A stretch of DNA of 64,000 nucleotides from Bacteroidota bacterium. GTDB lineage: Bacteria > Bacteroidota > Bacteroidia > Bacteroidales > UBA10428. The translations under genes were made by a program, and so were the position numbers. The stretch is from NCBI GenBank assembly GCA_023442525.1, contig JAEZZA010000032.1:62001-126000 (forward strand), given 5' to 3'. A model generated the notes under the pieces. It was not told the origin of the DNA, made no database searches, and worked only from the letters and a program-made list of their open reading frames with translations. Shown here piece after piece: positions 36,264-45,220 of the stretch. Position 1 is the stretch's first letter; every line of letters starts with the position of its first letter.

Positions 36264-36695
36264 TTAACTTCCTGTATGTCCAAAACCCCCCGAACCCCTT
36301 GAGCTGTTATTTAATTCATCACAAATTTCCCATTCAACAATTTCATGTTTTGCGATTATCATCTGGCAAATCCTGTCGCCGTCATTTACAACAAAATCTT
36401 CATCCGAAAGATTGACAAGTATAACACCTATTTCCCCTCTGTAATCAGCATCAATGGTCCCAGGTGTATTCAGCACTGAAATGCCCTTTTTAAGTGCGAG
36501 TCCGCTTCTGGGTCGTATTTGTGCTTCATACCCGACCGGTAATTCAATAAACAACCCTGTTTTAATAAGCTCTCTCTTCAAAGGCTTTATTACTACCGGT
36601 TTCTCCACATTCGCATATATATCCATGCCTGCTGAAAACAGAGTACTATATTGTGGCAGGTTATGCCTTGAATGATTAACGATTTTTACCTTCAT
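36264..36695 (-). CDS. dut: dUTP diphosphatase
   Basis: Hydrolyses dUTP to dUMP, keeping uracil out of DNA. All five trimeric dUTPase motifs are visible: SAGMDIYAN (I), RPRSGLALKKG (II), TPGTIDADYRGEIGVILVN (III), DGDRICQMIIAK (IV) and the P-loop-like RGSGGFGHTGS (V). The start at MKVKIVNHS (36693-36695) matches the usual N-terminus of Bacteroidota Dut; an upstream ATG at 36707 would add four residues and deepen the overlap with the flippase gene. Confidence 0.96.
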   Translation of the reverse strand: MKVKIVNHSRHNLPQYSTLFSAGMDIYANVEKPVVIKPLKRELIKTGLFIELPVGYEAQIRPRSGLALKKGISVLNTPGTIDADYRGEIGVILVNLSDEDFVVNDGDRICQMIIAKHEIVEWEICDELNNSSRGSGGFGHTGS

Positions 36696-38169
36696 TTCTT
36701 TTACCAATGAATATTGCTGTTAATTTTTCTTTCCATTCACAAATTGCAAAGTAAATGATCACGGTAGTAATTCCAATGCAAATATTAATCCACTCCTTTT
36801 CAGTCATAAGCATTGAAGCGCCAAAATAAAATACCATTCCTGTAAGTATATAAATTCCAATGCGTTTCAGATCATAAGGAATTGGAAACACTTTTCTTCC
36901 GTAATACCAGGTAACTATTAACATAAATGCATTTGTGAAAAGGTGAATCCAGGCACATGCTAAATAGCCATATTTAGGAATGAACAAAATATTCAGAACA
37001 ACTGTCATAACTGCACCGGCTCCGGTTATGTATACTCCATACATTGTATTACCCGAAAGTTTATACCACATGTTGACATTAAACAATAAACCAACCAGCA
37101 CATTGGCCATTAATACCACCGGCACAATACTCAGTCCTTCATAATAATCTTTATCGATAAAATACTTGAAAAAGTCGATGCAGAGCGTAACACTAAGAAA
37201 TATTATTATTAAAAATATTGTAAAGTACTTCAGAATGTTTGCATAAACAGTTCTCGAATCGTCCTTGCCATAAAGATTAAAGAAGAAAGGCTCGGCTGCA
37301 TACCTGAACATTTGCACAAAGATGGTCATCAATACCGCTATCCGGTAATTTGCACCATAAATCCCAAGTACGTACAATGAATCAACCGAAGGCGCAGAAA
37401 AATGCCTTAGCAGGATCCGGTCAATAGTCTCATTAAAAATTCCCGCAAGTCCTGAAATCAGCAGAGGGATTGAATAGGCCAGAATCCTTGTAAGTAATTC
37501 TCTCTTTATTCGAAAGACATACTTTCCTGTACTTCGAATAAGAATAATTAATACCAGCAGACTAGATAAAATGTTTGCTATAAAAACATATCCTACTTCA
37601 ATATTGCTCCATCCTTTTTGATACCAGGGCGCTGAATTGATGAATTTTATTGCAGGCAGGATTTCCAGAAAAAGAAAAACAAAGAATATAGTGGCAATTA
37701 CATTAATTATCTTTAAAACAGCAAAGGTCCGAACCCTGTTTTCAATTCGAAGCTTTGCAAAAATAACGGCACATACAGCATCGATTGAAATAGTCAACCC
37801 GAGTAATGTTACATATTCAGGATTTCCTCCATATCCAATCCATCCTGAAACCGATGTCCTGCCCACAGTTACAAATAATGCAAACAGGATGGAGGTAATT
37901 GAGACCGTATTTAATACCGTGTGATAAACGGTGTTCTTGTCCTCATTTACATTTGAAAACTTAAACAGTCCGGTTTCCATTCCGTAGGTGAGAATAACCA
38001 TTAATATGGCCACATAAGCGTATAATTCGGTTATAACACCATATTCTTCCGGAGGAAATCTCCGGGTATAATACACAGTAAGAACTGCATAATTAAGGAG
38101 CCTGGGAACTACATTTCCCAGCCCATAAATCATTGCCTGACCTCCAAGATTTTTATACGGATTTGACAC
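36676..38169 (-). CDS. Polysaccharide flippase (Wzx/MVF-like, MOP superfamily)
   Basis: A 497-residue membrane protein with about 14 hydrophobic segments. The N-terminal signature QAMIYGLGNVVPRLLNY followed by RRFPPEEYGVITELYAYVAI is typical of the polysaccharide biosynthesis family that flips lipid-linked sugars across the inner membrane. The substrate is unknown, as there are no glycosyltransferase genes beside it. It begins the minus-strand run that continues through dut, the TPR and the EnvC-like genes. Confidence 0.88.
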   Translation of the reverse strand: MSNPYKNLGGQAMIYGLGNVVPRLLNYAVLTVYYTRRFPPEEYGVITELYAYVAILMVILTYGMETGLFKFSNVNEDKNTVYHTVLNTVSITSILFALFVTVGRTSVSGWIGYGGNPEYVTLLGLTISIDAVCAVIFAKLRIENRVRTFAVLKIINVIATIFFVFLFLEILPAIKFINSAPWYQKGWSNIEVGYVFIANILSSLLVLIILIRSTGKYVFRIKRELLTRILAYSIPLLISGLAGIFNETIDRILLRHFSAPSVDSLYVLGIYGANYRIAVLMTIFVQMFRYAAEPFFFNLYGKDDSRTVYANILKYFTIFLIIIFLSVTLCIDFFKYFIDKDYYEGLSIVPVVLMANVLVGLLFNVNMWYKLSGNTMYGVYITGAGAVMTVVLNILFIPKYGYLACAWIHLFTNAFMLIVTWYYGRKVFPIPYDLKRIGIYILTGMVFYFGASMLMTEKEWINICIGITTVIIYFAICEWKEKLTAIFIGKRNEGKNR

Positions 38170-38231
38170 AGACTTAACCAGGGCTAAATATGTACTAAAT
38201 TATTTATAATTTCACCGATTCTTACAATGGG

Positions 38232-38239
38232 CAAATATA
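38232..38239 (-). promoter_or_regulatory. Candidate -7 element TATATTTG for the flippase-dut operon
   Basis: An exact TAnnTTTG match on the minus strand, 63 bp upstream of the flippase start at 38169 and inside the 89-bp gap with the cyclophilin gene. Confidence 0.35.
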
Positions 38240-38258
38240 CCGGAAAAAAAAGCTGTGT

Positions 38259-38927
38259 ATGAAAAAACAAAATTTACTTTTATCAATATTTACCAGCTGT
38301 TTATTAACCTTTGGCGCTATAAATAATATGCAAGCACAGACAGTAGTTTTTGAAACCACGAGCGGTTCAATAAAAATGAAGCTCTACGATGAAACCCCTT
38401 TGCACAAGGAAAACTTCATAAACCTTGTCAAGGACGGGTACTATGATTCAATACTATTTCACCGCGTAATTCAGGGTTTTATGATTCAGGGCGGTGATCC
38501 GAATTCGAGAAAGGCCGAAGCAGGCCGGCCTCTTGGAGATGGTGGACCTGATTACACCATCCCGGCAGAATTTCATCCAGATTTATTTCATAAAAAAGGG
38601 GCAATTGCAGCGGCCCGTTTAGGTGACCAGATAAATCCTGCTAAAAATTCTTCAGGATCACAGTTTTATATAGTTCAAGGCCAGGTTTTAAATGCTGATC
38701 AGCTTAACATGCTTACCCAGTCGGGCAGGCATAAAACCTTTTCTGAAAATGAAATTAAGGCTTATACCACAGTTGGTGGAACTCCACAACTGGATCAGAA
38801 CTATACAGTTTTTGGGGAGGTTATTGAAGGGCTGGATGTAGTGGATAGAATAGCCTCTGCTGATACCGACGGCAGAAACAGGCCTGTCAACGATGTCAGA
38901 ATTATCAAAGCATACATACTTGAATAG
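38259..38927 (+). CDS. Exported cyclophilin-type peptidyl-prolyl isomerase
   Basis: Catalyses proline isomerisation in the periplasm. The 222-residue protein has a signal peptide (1-26, NMQAQ) and a complete cyclophilin domain: LHKENFINLVKDGYYDSILF, HRVIQGFMIQGGDP (catalytic arginine in FHRV), NSSGSQFYIVQG and YTVFGEVIEGLDVVDRIA. A short insertion around QLNMLTQSGRHKTFSENEIK is common in Bacteroidota homologues. pheS follows five bases later and is probably co-transcribed. Confidence 0.93.
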   Translation: MKKQNLLLSIFTSCLLTFGAINNMQAQTVVFETTSGSIKMKLYDETPLHKENFINLVKDGYYDSILFHRVIQGFMIQGGDPNSRKAEAGRPLGDGGPDYTIPAEFHPDLFHKKGAIAAARLGDQINPAKNSSGSQFYIVQGQVLNADQLNMLTQSGRHKTFSENEIKAYTTVGGTPQLDQNYTVFGEVIEGLDVVDRIASADTDGRNRPVNDVRIIKAYILE

Positions 38928-38932
38928 AACTT

Positions 38933-39949
38933 ATGATTGAGAAAATTAAAAGTTTAATTGCGGAGGTCGACAATTACCCTGTAAAAGACGGAAATGATCT
39001 TGAGAAATTTCGTCTTCAGTTTTTAAGTAAAAAAGGGGTTGTTCAGGAGTTATTCACCATGTTCCGTGATGTTCCATCCGAAGAGAAGAAAGAAACCGGT
39101 CAAATACTGAATACACTAAAAGAACTTGCGATAAACAAGTATGAATTATTTCGAAATGAATTATCACAGGGAGAAGAAACATTTAAAGGCGATCTGACAT
39201 TACCATCCGAACCACTGGTCTTAGGCTCAAGGCATCCTGTTTCACTTATACGCCGGGAAATCATATCTATTTTTTCGAAGATTGGTTTTACTGTAGCCGA
39301 AGGACCTGAAATTGAAGACGACTGGCATGTATTTTCCGGCCTGAATTTTCCATTGGAACATCCGGCCCGTGATATGCAGGACACATTTTTTATTGAGAAG
39401 AATCCTGATATTGTATTAAGAACCCACACTTCGTCGGTTCAGGTAAGGGTAATGGAAACAGGGAAACCTCCTATCCGTAAAATATTTCCCGGCAGGGTTT
39501 TCAGAAATGAAGCTATTTCAGCCCGTGCACATTGCATCTTTCACCAGATTGAAGGATTATATATTGATACTCAGGTATCTTTCGCCGATTTAAAGCAAAC
39601 TTTGATGTTTTTTGCCAGGGAGATGTTTGGAGAGAAAACCCAGATTCGTTTGCGTCCATCCTTCTTCCCGTTTACCGAACCGTCTGCCGAGCTTGATGTA
39701 TCCTGTACTATCTGCGGTGGCTCCGGCTGTAACGTTTGCAAGCATACCGGATTTCTTGAGATACTGGGTTGCGGAATGGTTGACCCCGCTGTTCTTGAAT
39801 CATCGGGTATTGACAGCGTCAAATATACAGGATTTGCTTTTGGTATGGGATTGGAACGAATAGCGATGTTAAAATACCAGGTGAACGATCTTCGCCTCTA
39901 TTTTGAAAACGATATTCGTTTTATCAATCAGTTCAAAAGTTCTTATTGA
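38933..39949 (+). CDS. pheS: Phenylalanyl-tRNA synthetase alpha subunit
   Basis: Class II synthetase catalytic subunit of 338 residues. It has an N-terminal coiled-coil tRNA-binding arm (about 1-85), HPVSLIRREIISIF, ARDMQDTFFIE, motif 2 around RVFRNEAISARAHCIFHQIEGL and motif 3 GFAFGMGLERIAMLKY. A CXXC-XnCXXC-like stretch (SCTICGGSGCNVCKHTG, about 253-269) lies in the catalytic domain and is a known feature of some bacterial PheS. The stop codon lies one base from the convergent ruvB stop. Confidence 0.96.
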   Translation: MIEKIKSLIAEVDNYPVKDGNDLEKFRLQFLSKKGVVQELFTMFRDVPSEEKKETGQILNTLKELAINKYELFRNELSQGEETFKGDLTLPSEPLVLGSRHPVSLIRREIISIFSKIGFTVAEGPEIEDDWHVFSGLNFPLEHPARDMQDTFFIEKNPDIVLRTHTSSVQVRVMETGKPPIRKIFPGRVFRNEAISARAHCIFHQIEGLYIDTQVSFADLKQTLMFFAREMFGEKTQIRLRPSFFPFTEPSAELDVSCTICGGSGCNVCKHTGFLEILGCGMVDPAVLESSGIDSVKYTGFAFGMGLERIAMLKYQVNDLRLYFENDIRFINQFKSSY

Positions 39950-39950
39950 A

Positions 39951-40973
39951 TCAATCGAACATCAGGGGCAGGTGCCCGGGCCTTGTCCTTCCTAAATGTT
40001 TGTAAGTAAGTGGTGTAGCTTCCCTTCCCCGGGGGGTACGTTTTATGTATCCTTCTTTTATCAGGAATGGTTCGTAAACCTCTTCGATGGTACCGCTATC
40101 CTCTCCTACTGCGGTTGCTATTGTACTGATACCAACCGGACCTCCATTGAATTTATCCGTAATTACCGACAGGATACGGTTATCCATTTCATCAAGTCCG
40201 TTCTTGTCGATATTAAGAGCATCCAAAGCGTATTCGGCAATTTCCGTATCAATCTTATCAAGTTTCCGAACCTGTGAGAAATCCCTTACCCTGCGAAGTA
40301 AAGAGTTTGCTATTCTGGGTGTACCACGCGACCGTGAAGCTATTTCATGAGCCGCCTCATCGGTTATACCAACATTTAATAAAGAAGCAGATCTTTTTAC
40401 AATTTTTTCCAGAATACCTGAATCGTAATATTCCAGGTGCATATTTATTCCAAAACGTGCACGCAGGGGGCTTGAAAGTAATCCTGCTCTGGTAGTGGCG
40501 CCTATCAGGGTAAACGGATTCAGATTGAGTTGCACAGATCGTGCTCCCGGACCGCGATCGATGATCAGGTCAATTTTGTAATCTTCCATAGCCGAATAGA
40601 GAAATTCTTCAACCGTTGCATTGAGACGGTGAATTTCATCAATGAAGAGTACATCGTTTTTTTCCAGATTTGTCAGAATTCCGGCAAGATCACCTGCTTT
40701 TTCCAGTACAGGGCCGGACGTTACCCTTATATTGCTTTCAAGTTCGTTAGAGATTATGTTGGCCAGGGTTGTTTTACCCAAACCGGGAGGACCTGATAAA
40801 ATCACATGATCAAGGGCTTCATTTCTCATTTTAGCTGCTTGAACAAACACCATGAGGTTTTCGACTATCTTATCCTGTCCACTGAAATCACTGAAAATCT
40901 TTGGTCGAATATTTTTCTCAAGCTCACGTTCTTCTTCAGCAATGAAGCTATTTCGAATATTGAAACTGTCCAT
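39951..40973 (-). CDS. ruvB: Holliday junction branch-migration helicase RuvB
   Basis: The AAA+ motor that drives branch migration with RuvA. The 340-residue length is typical. Motifs: RPKIFSDFSGQDKIVENL, Walker A SGPPGLGKTTLA, Walker B VLFIDEIHRLN, sensor 1 LIGATTRAGLLSSPLRARFG with the arginine finger, and the C-terminal winged helix FLIKEGYIKRTPRGREAT. It starts six bases after the MORN gene on the same strand. ruvA and ruvC are not in the window. Confidence 0.97.
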   Translation of the reverse strand: MDSFNIRNSFIAEEERELEKNIRPKIFSDFSGQDKIVENLMVFVQAAKMRNEALDHVILSGPPGLGKTTLANIISNELESNIRVTSGPVLEKAGDLAGILTNLEKNDVLFIDEIHRLNATVEEFLYSAMEDYKIDLIIDRGPGARSVQLNLNPFTLIGATTRAGLLSSPLRARFGINMHLEYYDSGILEKIVKRSASLLNVGITDEAAHEIASRSRGTPRIANSLLRRVRDFSQVRKLDKIDTEIAEYALDALNIDKNGLDEMDNRILSVITDKFNGGPVGISTIATAVGEDSGTIEEVYEPFLIKEGYIKRTPRGREATPLTYKHLGRTRPGHLPLMFD

Positions 40974-40979
40974 TAGCTT

Positions 40980-42548
40980 TTACTGAATTAATTTGATATC
41001 ATCGGAGTCGAAATCAACTTTTTCGCCGTTAATGCGATATTCTCTGTTATCGCGGTAGGTTATTGTCAGTAACAGCGTGCCATTTTCGTCATATTTTCGC
41101 CAGTTTTTCTCCGAAATTCCCATTACATAATAATTTACCTCTTTCAGCTGACCGTTAGGATAATAGAACTTATGTTCACCATCGGGATTACCTTGAATAT
41201 AGGTACCTTCATATTTTAGCTTGCCGTCGCTATAAAAGGCCTGCCATTTACCATCCTTCAAATCAGCTACGTATTTGCCTTTTTCCATGTAATCACCAAC
41301 ACGGTACGTCCATTCTTCTTCCATCTGTCCGTCAAAATACTTTCCGCTCACTATAACCTGGCCGGTAGTATCATATTCCATATAAATTCCTTCGGCCTTT
41401 CCCTCATAGTATTCTTCTTCGCGTTTCAGGCTGCCGTCGGCATAGTACCATTGCCATAAGCCATCGGCTTTTCCTTGTTTAAATACCCCGGTTTGTTCGG
41501 TCTTCCCATCGTTGTAATAGTAATTCCACTTTCCGGCTTCAAGATTATTAACATATTTTCCCGATGATTTAACTTTTCCGTCAGGGTAGAAGTATTTCCA
41601 ATCGCCTTCCTTTTTACCTTCATTGGTTATAATACCTTCGCCTACACGAATACCTTGATTATCATACAGGACAGAGTTTATTACCTTTCCAGAGATATCG
41701 TACATACGGTGAATTCCAACCGGTATATTTTCCCTGTATGTTCCTGAATATACAATGTTTCCCTGATCGTCGTAGTTATTCCGTATTTCAACATCGAGCC
41801 CGGTAGAATCTTCTTTCTCAATTAGCACGCCTTTTGTATATTGAAGCAGCAGGGCTATATCTCCGTTCATATCATATTCCTTATATGCTCCGCTGAGTTT
41901 ATCATTTTCGTAGTATGCTTCTGTCTTTATTCTTCCATCTTCATAATAGGTTCGCCAAAGGCCTTGTTTAAGTCCTTTATCATCCGTACGGTTCAGCCTT
42001 TCCCGTTCCGTCAGAAAACCGTTTTTGTAAGTTAAGAGGGTTATTAAAGTACCTTTTTCGTCGTATTCTTTTGAGATACCATTCTTTTTGTTATTGGTAT
42101 ACGCTGTTTCCTCCTTTATTTTGCCTGATGGAAAGTAGTAATGGGATATTCCTTCCTTACGATCGTTTACATAAAGTTCTCTCGAAATTATTCTTCCCCT
42201 GTGCATGGGATCGCTGGTATTTTCGGTATTAAACGTAACAGTATATCCGTTTCTTTTTCCGAGTACATAACTTACTTTCTGAAGTGTATCTCCTGATTCA
42301 TTAAAGAAAACCCATACACTGTCGAGAAGAAAATTAGTTCGCTTTCCAACCGACTTTAATACGCCTGTTGGGAAATACGTTTTCCAAAAACCATCAGGTT
42401 TACCATTTCGCATGGTACCTTCGCTTGAAATCTTACCGTTCGGAAATAAGATTTTCGCATAACCGTTTTCCGGTATGGGTTCCTGACCGTTTATTAAAAA
42501 ACAGGATACGGTCAGAAGAATTATAAAAGCAAAACTGTTTTTTTTCAT
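40980..42548 (-). CDS. Exported MORN/YwqK-repeat protein
   Basis: A 522-residue secreted protein made of about 17 tandem repeats with the pattern GxWxxYYxDGxLKxEgxYxxGkxdG, for example KKEGDWKYFYPDGKVKSSG and DLKDGKWQAFYSDGKLKYEG. The signal peptide spans about 1-21; a cysteine near the cleavage point (TVSCFLING) makes a lipoprotein possible, but the lipobox is poor. MORN_2 repeats form elongated beta sheets and may bind lipids or proteins. The common database label of antitoxin derives from YwqK and is not supported here by any toxin neighbour. It lies between nadA and ruvB. Confidence 0.87.
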   Translation of the reverse strand: MKKNSFAFIILLTVSCFLINGQEPIPENGYAKILFPNGKISSEGTMRNGKPDGFWKTYFPTGVLKSVGKRTNFLLDSVWVFFNESGDTLQKVSYVLGKRNGYTVTFNTENTSDPMHRGRIISRELYVNDRKEGISHYYFPSGKIKEETAYTNNKKNGISKEYDEKGTLITLLTYKNGFLTERERLNRTDDKGLKQGLWRTYYEDGRIKTEAYYENDKLSGAYKEYDMNGDIALLLQYTKGVLIEKEDSTGLDVEIRNNYDDQGNIVYSGTYRENIPVGIHRMYDISGKVINSVLYDNQGIRVGEGIITNEGKKEGDWKYFYPDGKVKSSGKYVNNLEAGKWNYYYNDGKTEQTGVFKQGKADGLWQWYYADGSLKREEEYYEGKAEGIYMEYDTTGQVIVSGKYFDGQMEEEWTYRVGDYMEKGKYVADLKDGKWQAFYSDGKLKYEGTYIQGNPDGEHKFYYPNGQLKEVNYYVMGISEKNWRKYDENGTLLLTITYRDNREYRINGEKVDFDSDDIKLIQ

Positions 42549-42550
42549 TT

Positions 42551-43555
42551 TTATAATCCTAGTCTTTCGGAAATTTCGAGCATTCTTATGATTGACTTTT
42601 CCGCCTTCTTTCTCAGGTTTTCTTCAACTCTGATTTCCGGCATTTCAAATTTAAGACAATTATATAGTTTCCTGGTGTTATTTAACTTCATATAAAAGCA
42701 ATCGCTGCAGCCACAGGTTGAATCGATTGGCGGTGCAGCTATATAGGTTTTCTGCGGATTTGCCTTTCGCATCTGATGAAGAATTCCCGATTCTGTTGCA
42801 ACAATATACTTTTCAGCACTGTCTTTCATTGTATATTTTAACAATGCTGAAGTAGAACCAACAAAATCCGCTATAATCAATACTTGCTTTTTACATTCAG
42901 GATGTGCAATAATTTTAGCATCCGGATGGATTTGTTTCAGTTCCAGTATGCGTTCCAGAGAAAATTCTTCATGAACATGACATGCACCGTTCCAGATTAC
43001 CATTTCCCGGCCGGATATGCTTTCGATATAGTTTCCGAGGTTTTTATCGGGTGCAAATATTATGGGTTGATTTTCCGGTATACTTTGAATGATCTGAACT
43101 GCATTTGATGAAGTACAGATTATATCCGACAGAGCTTTAATCTGAGCTGTAGTGTTGATATAACTGATAACAGTATGACCGGGGTATTTCTCAAGAAACT
43201 TACTGAAATCATCAGCGGGACAGGAATTTGCCAATGAACAACCGGCATTCATATCTGGCAACAGTACTTTTTTATCCGGGCAGAGTATCTTAGCTGTTTC
43301 GGCCATAAAATGCACACCGCAGAAAACAATAATTTCGGCATTTGTTTTTGCAGCCTGTTGAGAAAGATACAGACTATCGCCAATGAAATCGGCAATATCC
43401 TGAATTTTAGGATCCTGATAATAATGAGCCAGGATAACTGCCTTTTTTTCAGCACATAGCTTCCTGATTTCAGCTTTCAGATCCAAACCTGGTTCAATTT
43501 CTGCATCAACAAATCCTTTTGTTAACACATTATCATTATTATAATTCTTATTCAT
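42551..43555 (-). CDS. nadA: Quinolinate synthase A
   Basis: [4Fe-4S] enzyme that condenses iminoaspartate and dihydroxyacetone phosphate to quinolinate for NAD synthesis. In 334 residues it has AVILAHYYQDPKIQDIADFI and DSLYLSQQA. The three cluster cysteines lie in PDMNAGCSLANSCP, in WNGACHVHEEF and in the C-terminal STCGCSDCFYMK. nadB and nadC are not nearby. It is preceded by an unusually long non-coding region of about 420 bp shared with rpiB. Confidence 0.95.
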   Translation of the reverse strand: MNKNYNNDNVLTKGFVDAEIEPGLDLKAEIRKLCAEKKAVILAHYYQDPKIQDIADFIGDSLYLSQQAAKTNAEIIVFCGVHFMAETAKILCPDKKVLLPDMNAGCSLANSCPADDFSKFLEKYPGHTVISYINTTAQIKALSDIICTSSNAVQIIQSIPENQPIIFAPDKNLGNYIESISGREMVIWNGACHVHEEFSLERILELKQIHPDAKIIAHPECKKQVLIIADFVGSTSALLKYTMKDSAEKYIVATESGILHQMRKANPQKTYIAAPPIDSTCGCSDCFYMKLNNTRKLYNCLKFEMPEIRVEENLRKKAEKSIIRMLEISERLGL

Positions 43556-43976
43556 TTTAAAATTTAAAATCTGATGATGATATTATCCTGTTAATAGTGT
43601 TTAAAAAAACAGATACAAATACTTGACTTTTTCAATTTACAACCTTTATTAACATCAAATAACAGGTCTGGCTGAAAAACATGCCTTGAATATTAAGTTG
43701 TTCTGCATTTAATTAACCATTGTTCATAACAAATACTGTACAAAATTATACAGAATTTAACAGAACTCAATATGTTTGATACTTGTTGGAACTTCATTAA
43801 AAAATAGGGCAGTCGGCATCAAATTTTCAATTTTCTGCGAAAATACCCGGAGGAATTAAGAGTAATTAAATGTTATTCCCATTAAACTAACAGGATTTTA
43901 ACAGTGTTAATTCGGGAGTTGAAAATCCTGTAATTGGTATATCAAATTCCTATATTTACCAAATAATCATAATGTG
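43556..43976. other. 421-bp non-coding region between nadA and rpiB
   Basis: A/T-rich, with no credible gene or tRNA. It holds an imperfect inverted repeat at 43891-43930 and a candidate rpiB -7 element TATATTTA at 43951-43958. A candidate minus-strand -7 element TAATTTTG lies at 43741-43748, with ATTG at about the -33 position, which would give nadA a leader of about 180 nt. No known riboswitch was recognised. Confidence 0.6.
43891..43930. repeat. Imperfect inverted repeat upstream of rpiB
   Basis: CAGGATTTTAAC (43891-43902) faces GTTGAAAATCCTG (43918-43930): 12 pairs with one bulged base and a 15-nt loop. There is no T-run on either side, so it looks more like an operator or mRNA structure than a terminator. 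It ends 46 bp before the rpiB start, just upstream of the candidate -7 element. Confidence 0.55.
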
Positions 43977-44411
43977 ATGAAAATAGCATTTGCATGTGAT
44001 CATGCAGGTTTCGACCGTAAGGTGGAATTGATGGATTATCTGAAGAATAAAGGATATGAAGTAACCGATCTGGGATGTTTTTCTGCGGAGTCTTCCGATT
44101 ATCCCGATTATGGTCATTTATTGGCTGATTATGTTTCATCGGGTAAATCGGATATTGGTATTTCGTTATGTGGCAGTGGAAACGGAATAAATATGACGGC
44201 CAATAAGCATCAGGGAATACGTTCGGCTTTATGCTGGAATCCTGAAATAGCCAGCTTGGCCAAAAGGCATAATAATGCGAATATAATTGCCATTCCCGCA
44301 AGGTTTGTAACATCAGACGAAACCAGGGAAATTGCCGACAGTTTTTTAAATGCCGAATTTGAAGGAGGAAGGCATCAGAAGCGAATTGATAAGATACCCT
44401 TAACAAAATAG
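43977..44411 (+). CDS. rpiB: Ribose-5-phosphate isomerase B
   Basis: Interconverts ribose 5-phosphate and ribulose 5-phosphate. The 144-residue protein starts at the second of two adjacent start codons (GTG-ATG). Motifs: IAFACDHAGFDRK, SSDYPDYGHLLADYV, the catalytic loop SLCGSGNGINM and SLAKRHNNANIIAIPARF. The Rrf2 regulator gene begins two bases after its stop, so the two form an operon. Confidence 0.95.
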   Translation: MKIAFACDHAGFDRKVELMDYLKNKGYEVTDLGCFSAESSDYPDYGHLLADYVSSGKSDIGISLCGSGNGINMTANKHQGIRSALCWNPEIASLAKRHNNANIIAIPARFVTSDETREIADSFLNAEFEGGRHQKRIDKIPLTK

Positions 44412-44413
44412 TT

Positions 44414-44848
44414 ATGTTATCAAATACCAGCAAATATGCAATCCGGGCAATGATTTATCTGGCCATTCACTCGGAAGATAATGCAAAAACTGGTATCAGG
44501 AAAATTGCCGGCGAATTGTCGATTCCGGCCCCATTCCTGGCAAAAATTCTTCAGGTGCTTACCCGGCATAAGTTGTTGAATTCATCGAAAGGACCAAACG
44601 GAGGGTTCTACCTTGCACGGGATGCTTCGAAGATAACACTGTACGAGATAGTAAAAGTAATGGACGGTAGTGATGTTTTCGAGAGATGCCTGATATCACT
44701 TCGGTCCTGTAACGAACAAAATATTCCCTGCCCGGTGCATCACAAATATGAAGGTTTGCGAAATGAGATCAGACAACTGTTTCAACTTCAGGATCTGGGT
44801 AGCCTGGCCACAGATATTAAGACACAGCAGAAAATTTACGCTTTATAA
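44414..44848 (+). CDS. Rrf2 family transcriptional regulator with probable Fe-S site
   Basis: A 144-residue winged-helix regulator. The N-terminal signature LSNTSKYAIRAMIYLA and the recognition region SIPAPFLAKILQVLTRHKLL are typical. Three cysteines, C92, C99 and C106 (CLISLRSCNEQNIPC), followed by H109, reproduce the spacing of the cluster loop of IscR, NsrR and RsrR relatives, so a [2Fe-2S] or [4Fe-4S] sensor is likely. The target genes are unknown; the link to rpiB is one of position. The 3' end overlaps the convergent VanZ-like gene by 32 nt. Confidence 0.9.
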   Translation: MLSNTSKYAIRAMIYLAIHSEDNAKTGIRKIAGELSIPAPFLAKILQVLTRHKLLNSSKGPNGGFYLARDASKITLYEIVKVMDGSDVFERCLISLRSCNEQNIPCPVHHKYEGLRNEIRQLFQLQDLGSLATDIKTQQKIYAL

Positions 44849-45218
44849 ACGCTGCCATTAGCGTACCCACAACCGACCCGCCAAAATCGGCCGCCAGGTC
44901 GCTTAAACTACCCGTGCGGTTCAACGGGACCAACAAATATTGAAGTAATTCTGTTAAGCAGCTCAGACCGAAACTAAGGGCAATCGCAATAATAATAAAT
45001 TTCATCGGTTGATAACCTGCTCGTTTGCGGGTGAGATCAAGAAAAAGCGCAAAGGAAAATGCCAGGAACATTGCAAAGTGAACGATGATATCGGTAAATG
45101 TTACCGGCATCTTTATTTTGCTTATTTCCGATGAGGGAATCAGGCACAGAACCAGGATAAGTATGCCGATTGTCAAAGTTTTACTGTAACGAAAGGGGAT
45201 TAAGGGAAATGTGTACAT
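44817..45218 (-). CDS. VanZ-like membrane protein
   Basis: A 133-residue protein with four hydrophobic segments and the family features KMPVTFTDIIVHFAMFLAFSF and LTELLQYLLVPLNRTGSLSDLAADFGGS (E..Q....R.....D...N/D), characteristic of the VanZ-like fold. The cellular role is unknown; the name comes from a teicoplanin-resistance gene, and most members have no demonstrated link to resistance. It starts three bases after the dnaG stop. Confidence 0.85.
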   Translation of the reverse strand: MYTFPLIPFRYSKTLTIGILILVLCLIPSSEISKIKMPVTFTDIIVHFAMFLAFSFALFLDLTRKRAGYQPMKFIIIAIALSFGLSCLTELLQYLLVPLNRTGSLSDLAADFGGSVVGTLMAAFIKRKFSAVS

Positions 45219-45220
45219 AA

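Noticed and set aside
40980..42548. Repetitive stretch considered as a possible CRISPR array or DNA repeat
   Set aside because: The periodicity is at protein level (MORN repeats, variable nucleotides) with no constant repeat and spacer lengths; the antitoxin label is also rejected because no toxin gene is adjacent.
43942..44433. Open frame of 163 codons antisense to rpiB
   Set aside because: It covers rpiB and the start of the Rrf2 gene on the other strand; its composition (many H, W, P, Y) is that of a reverse-complement artefact.
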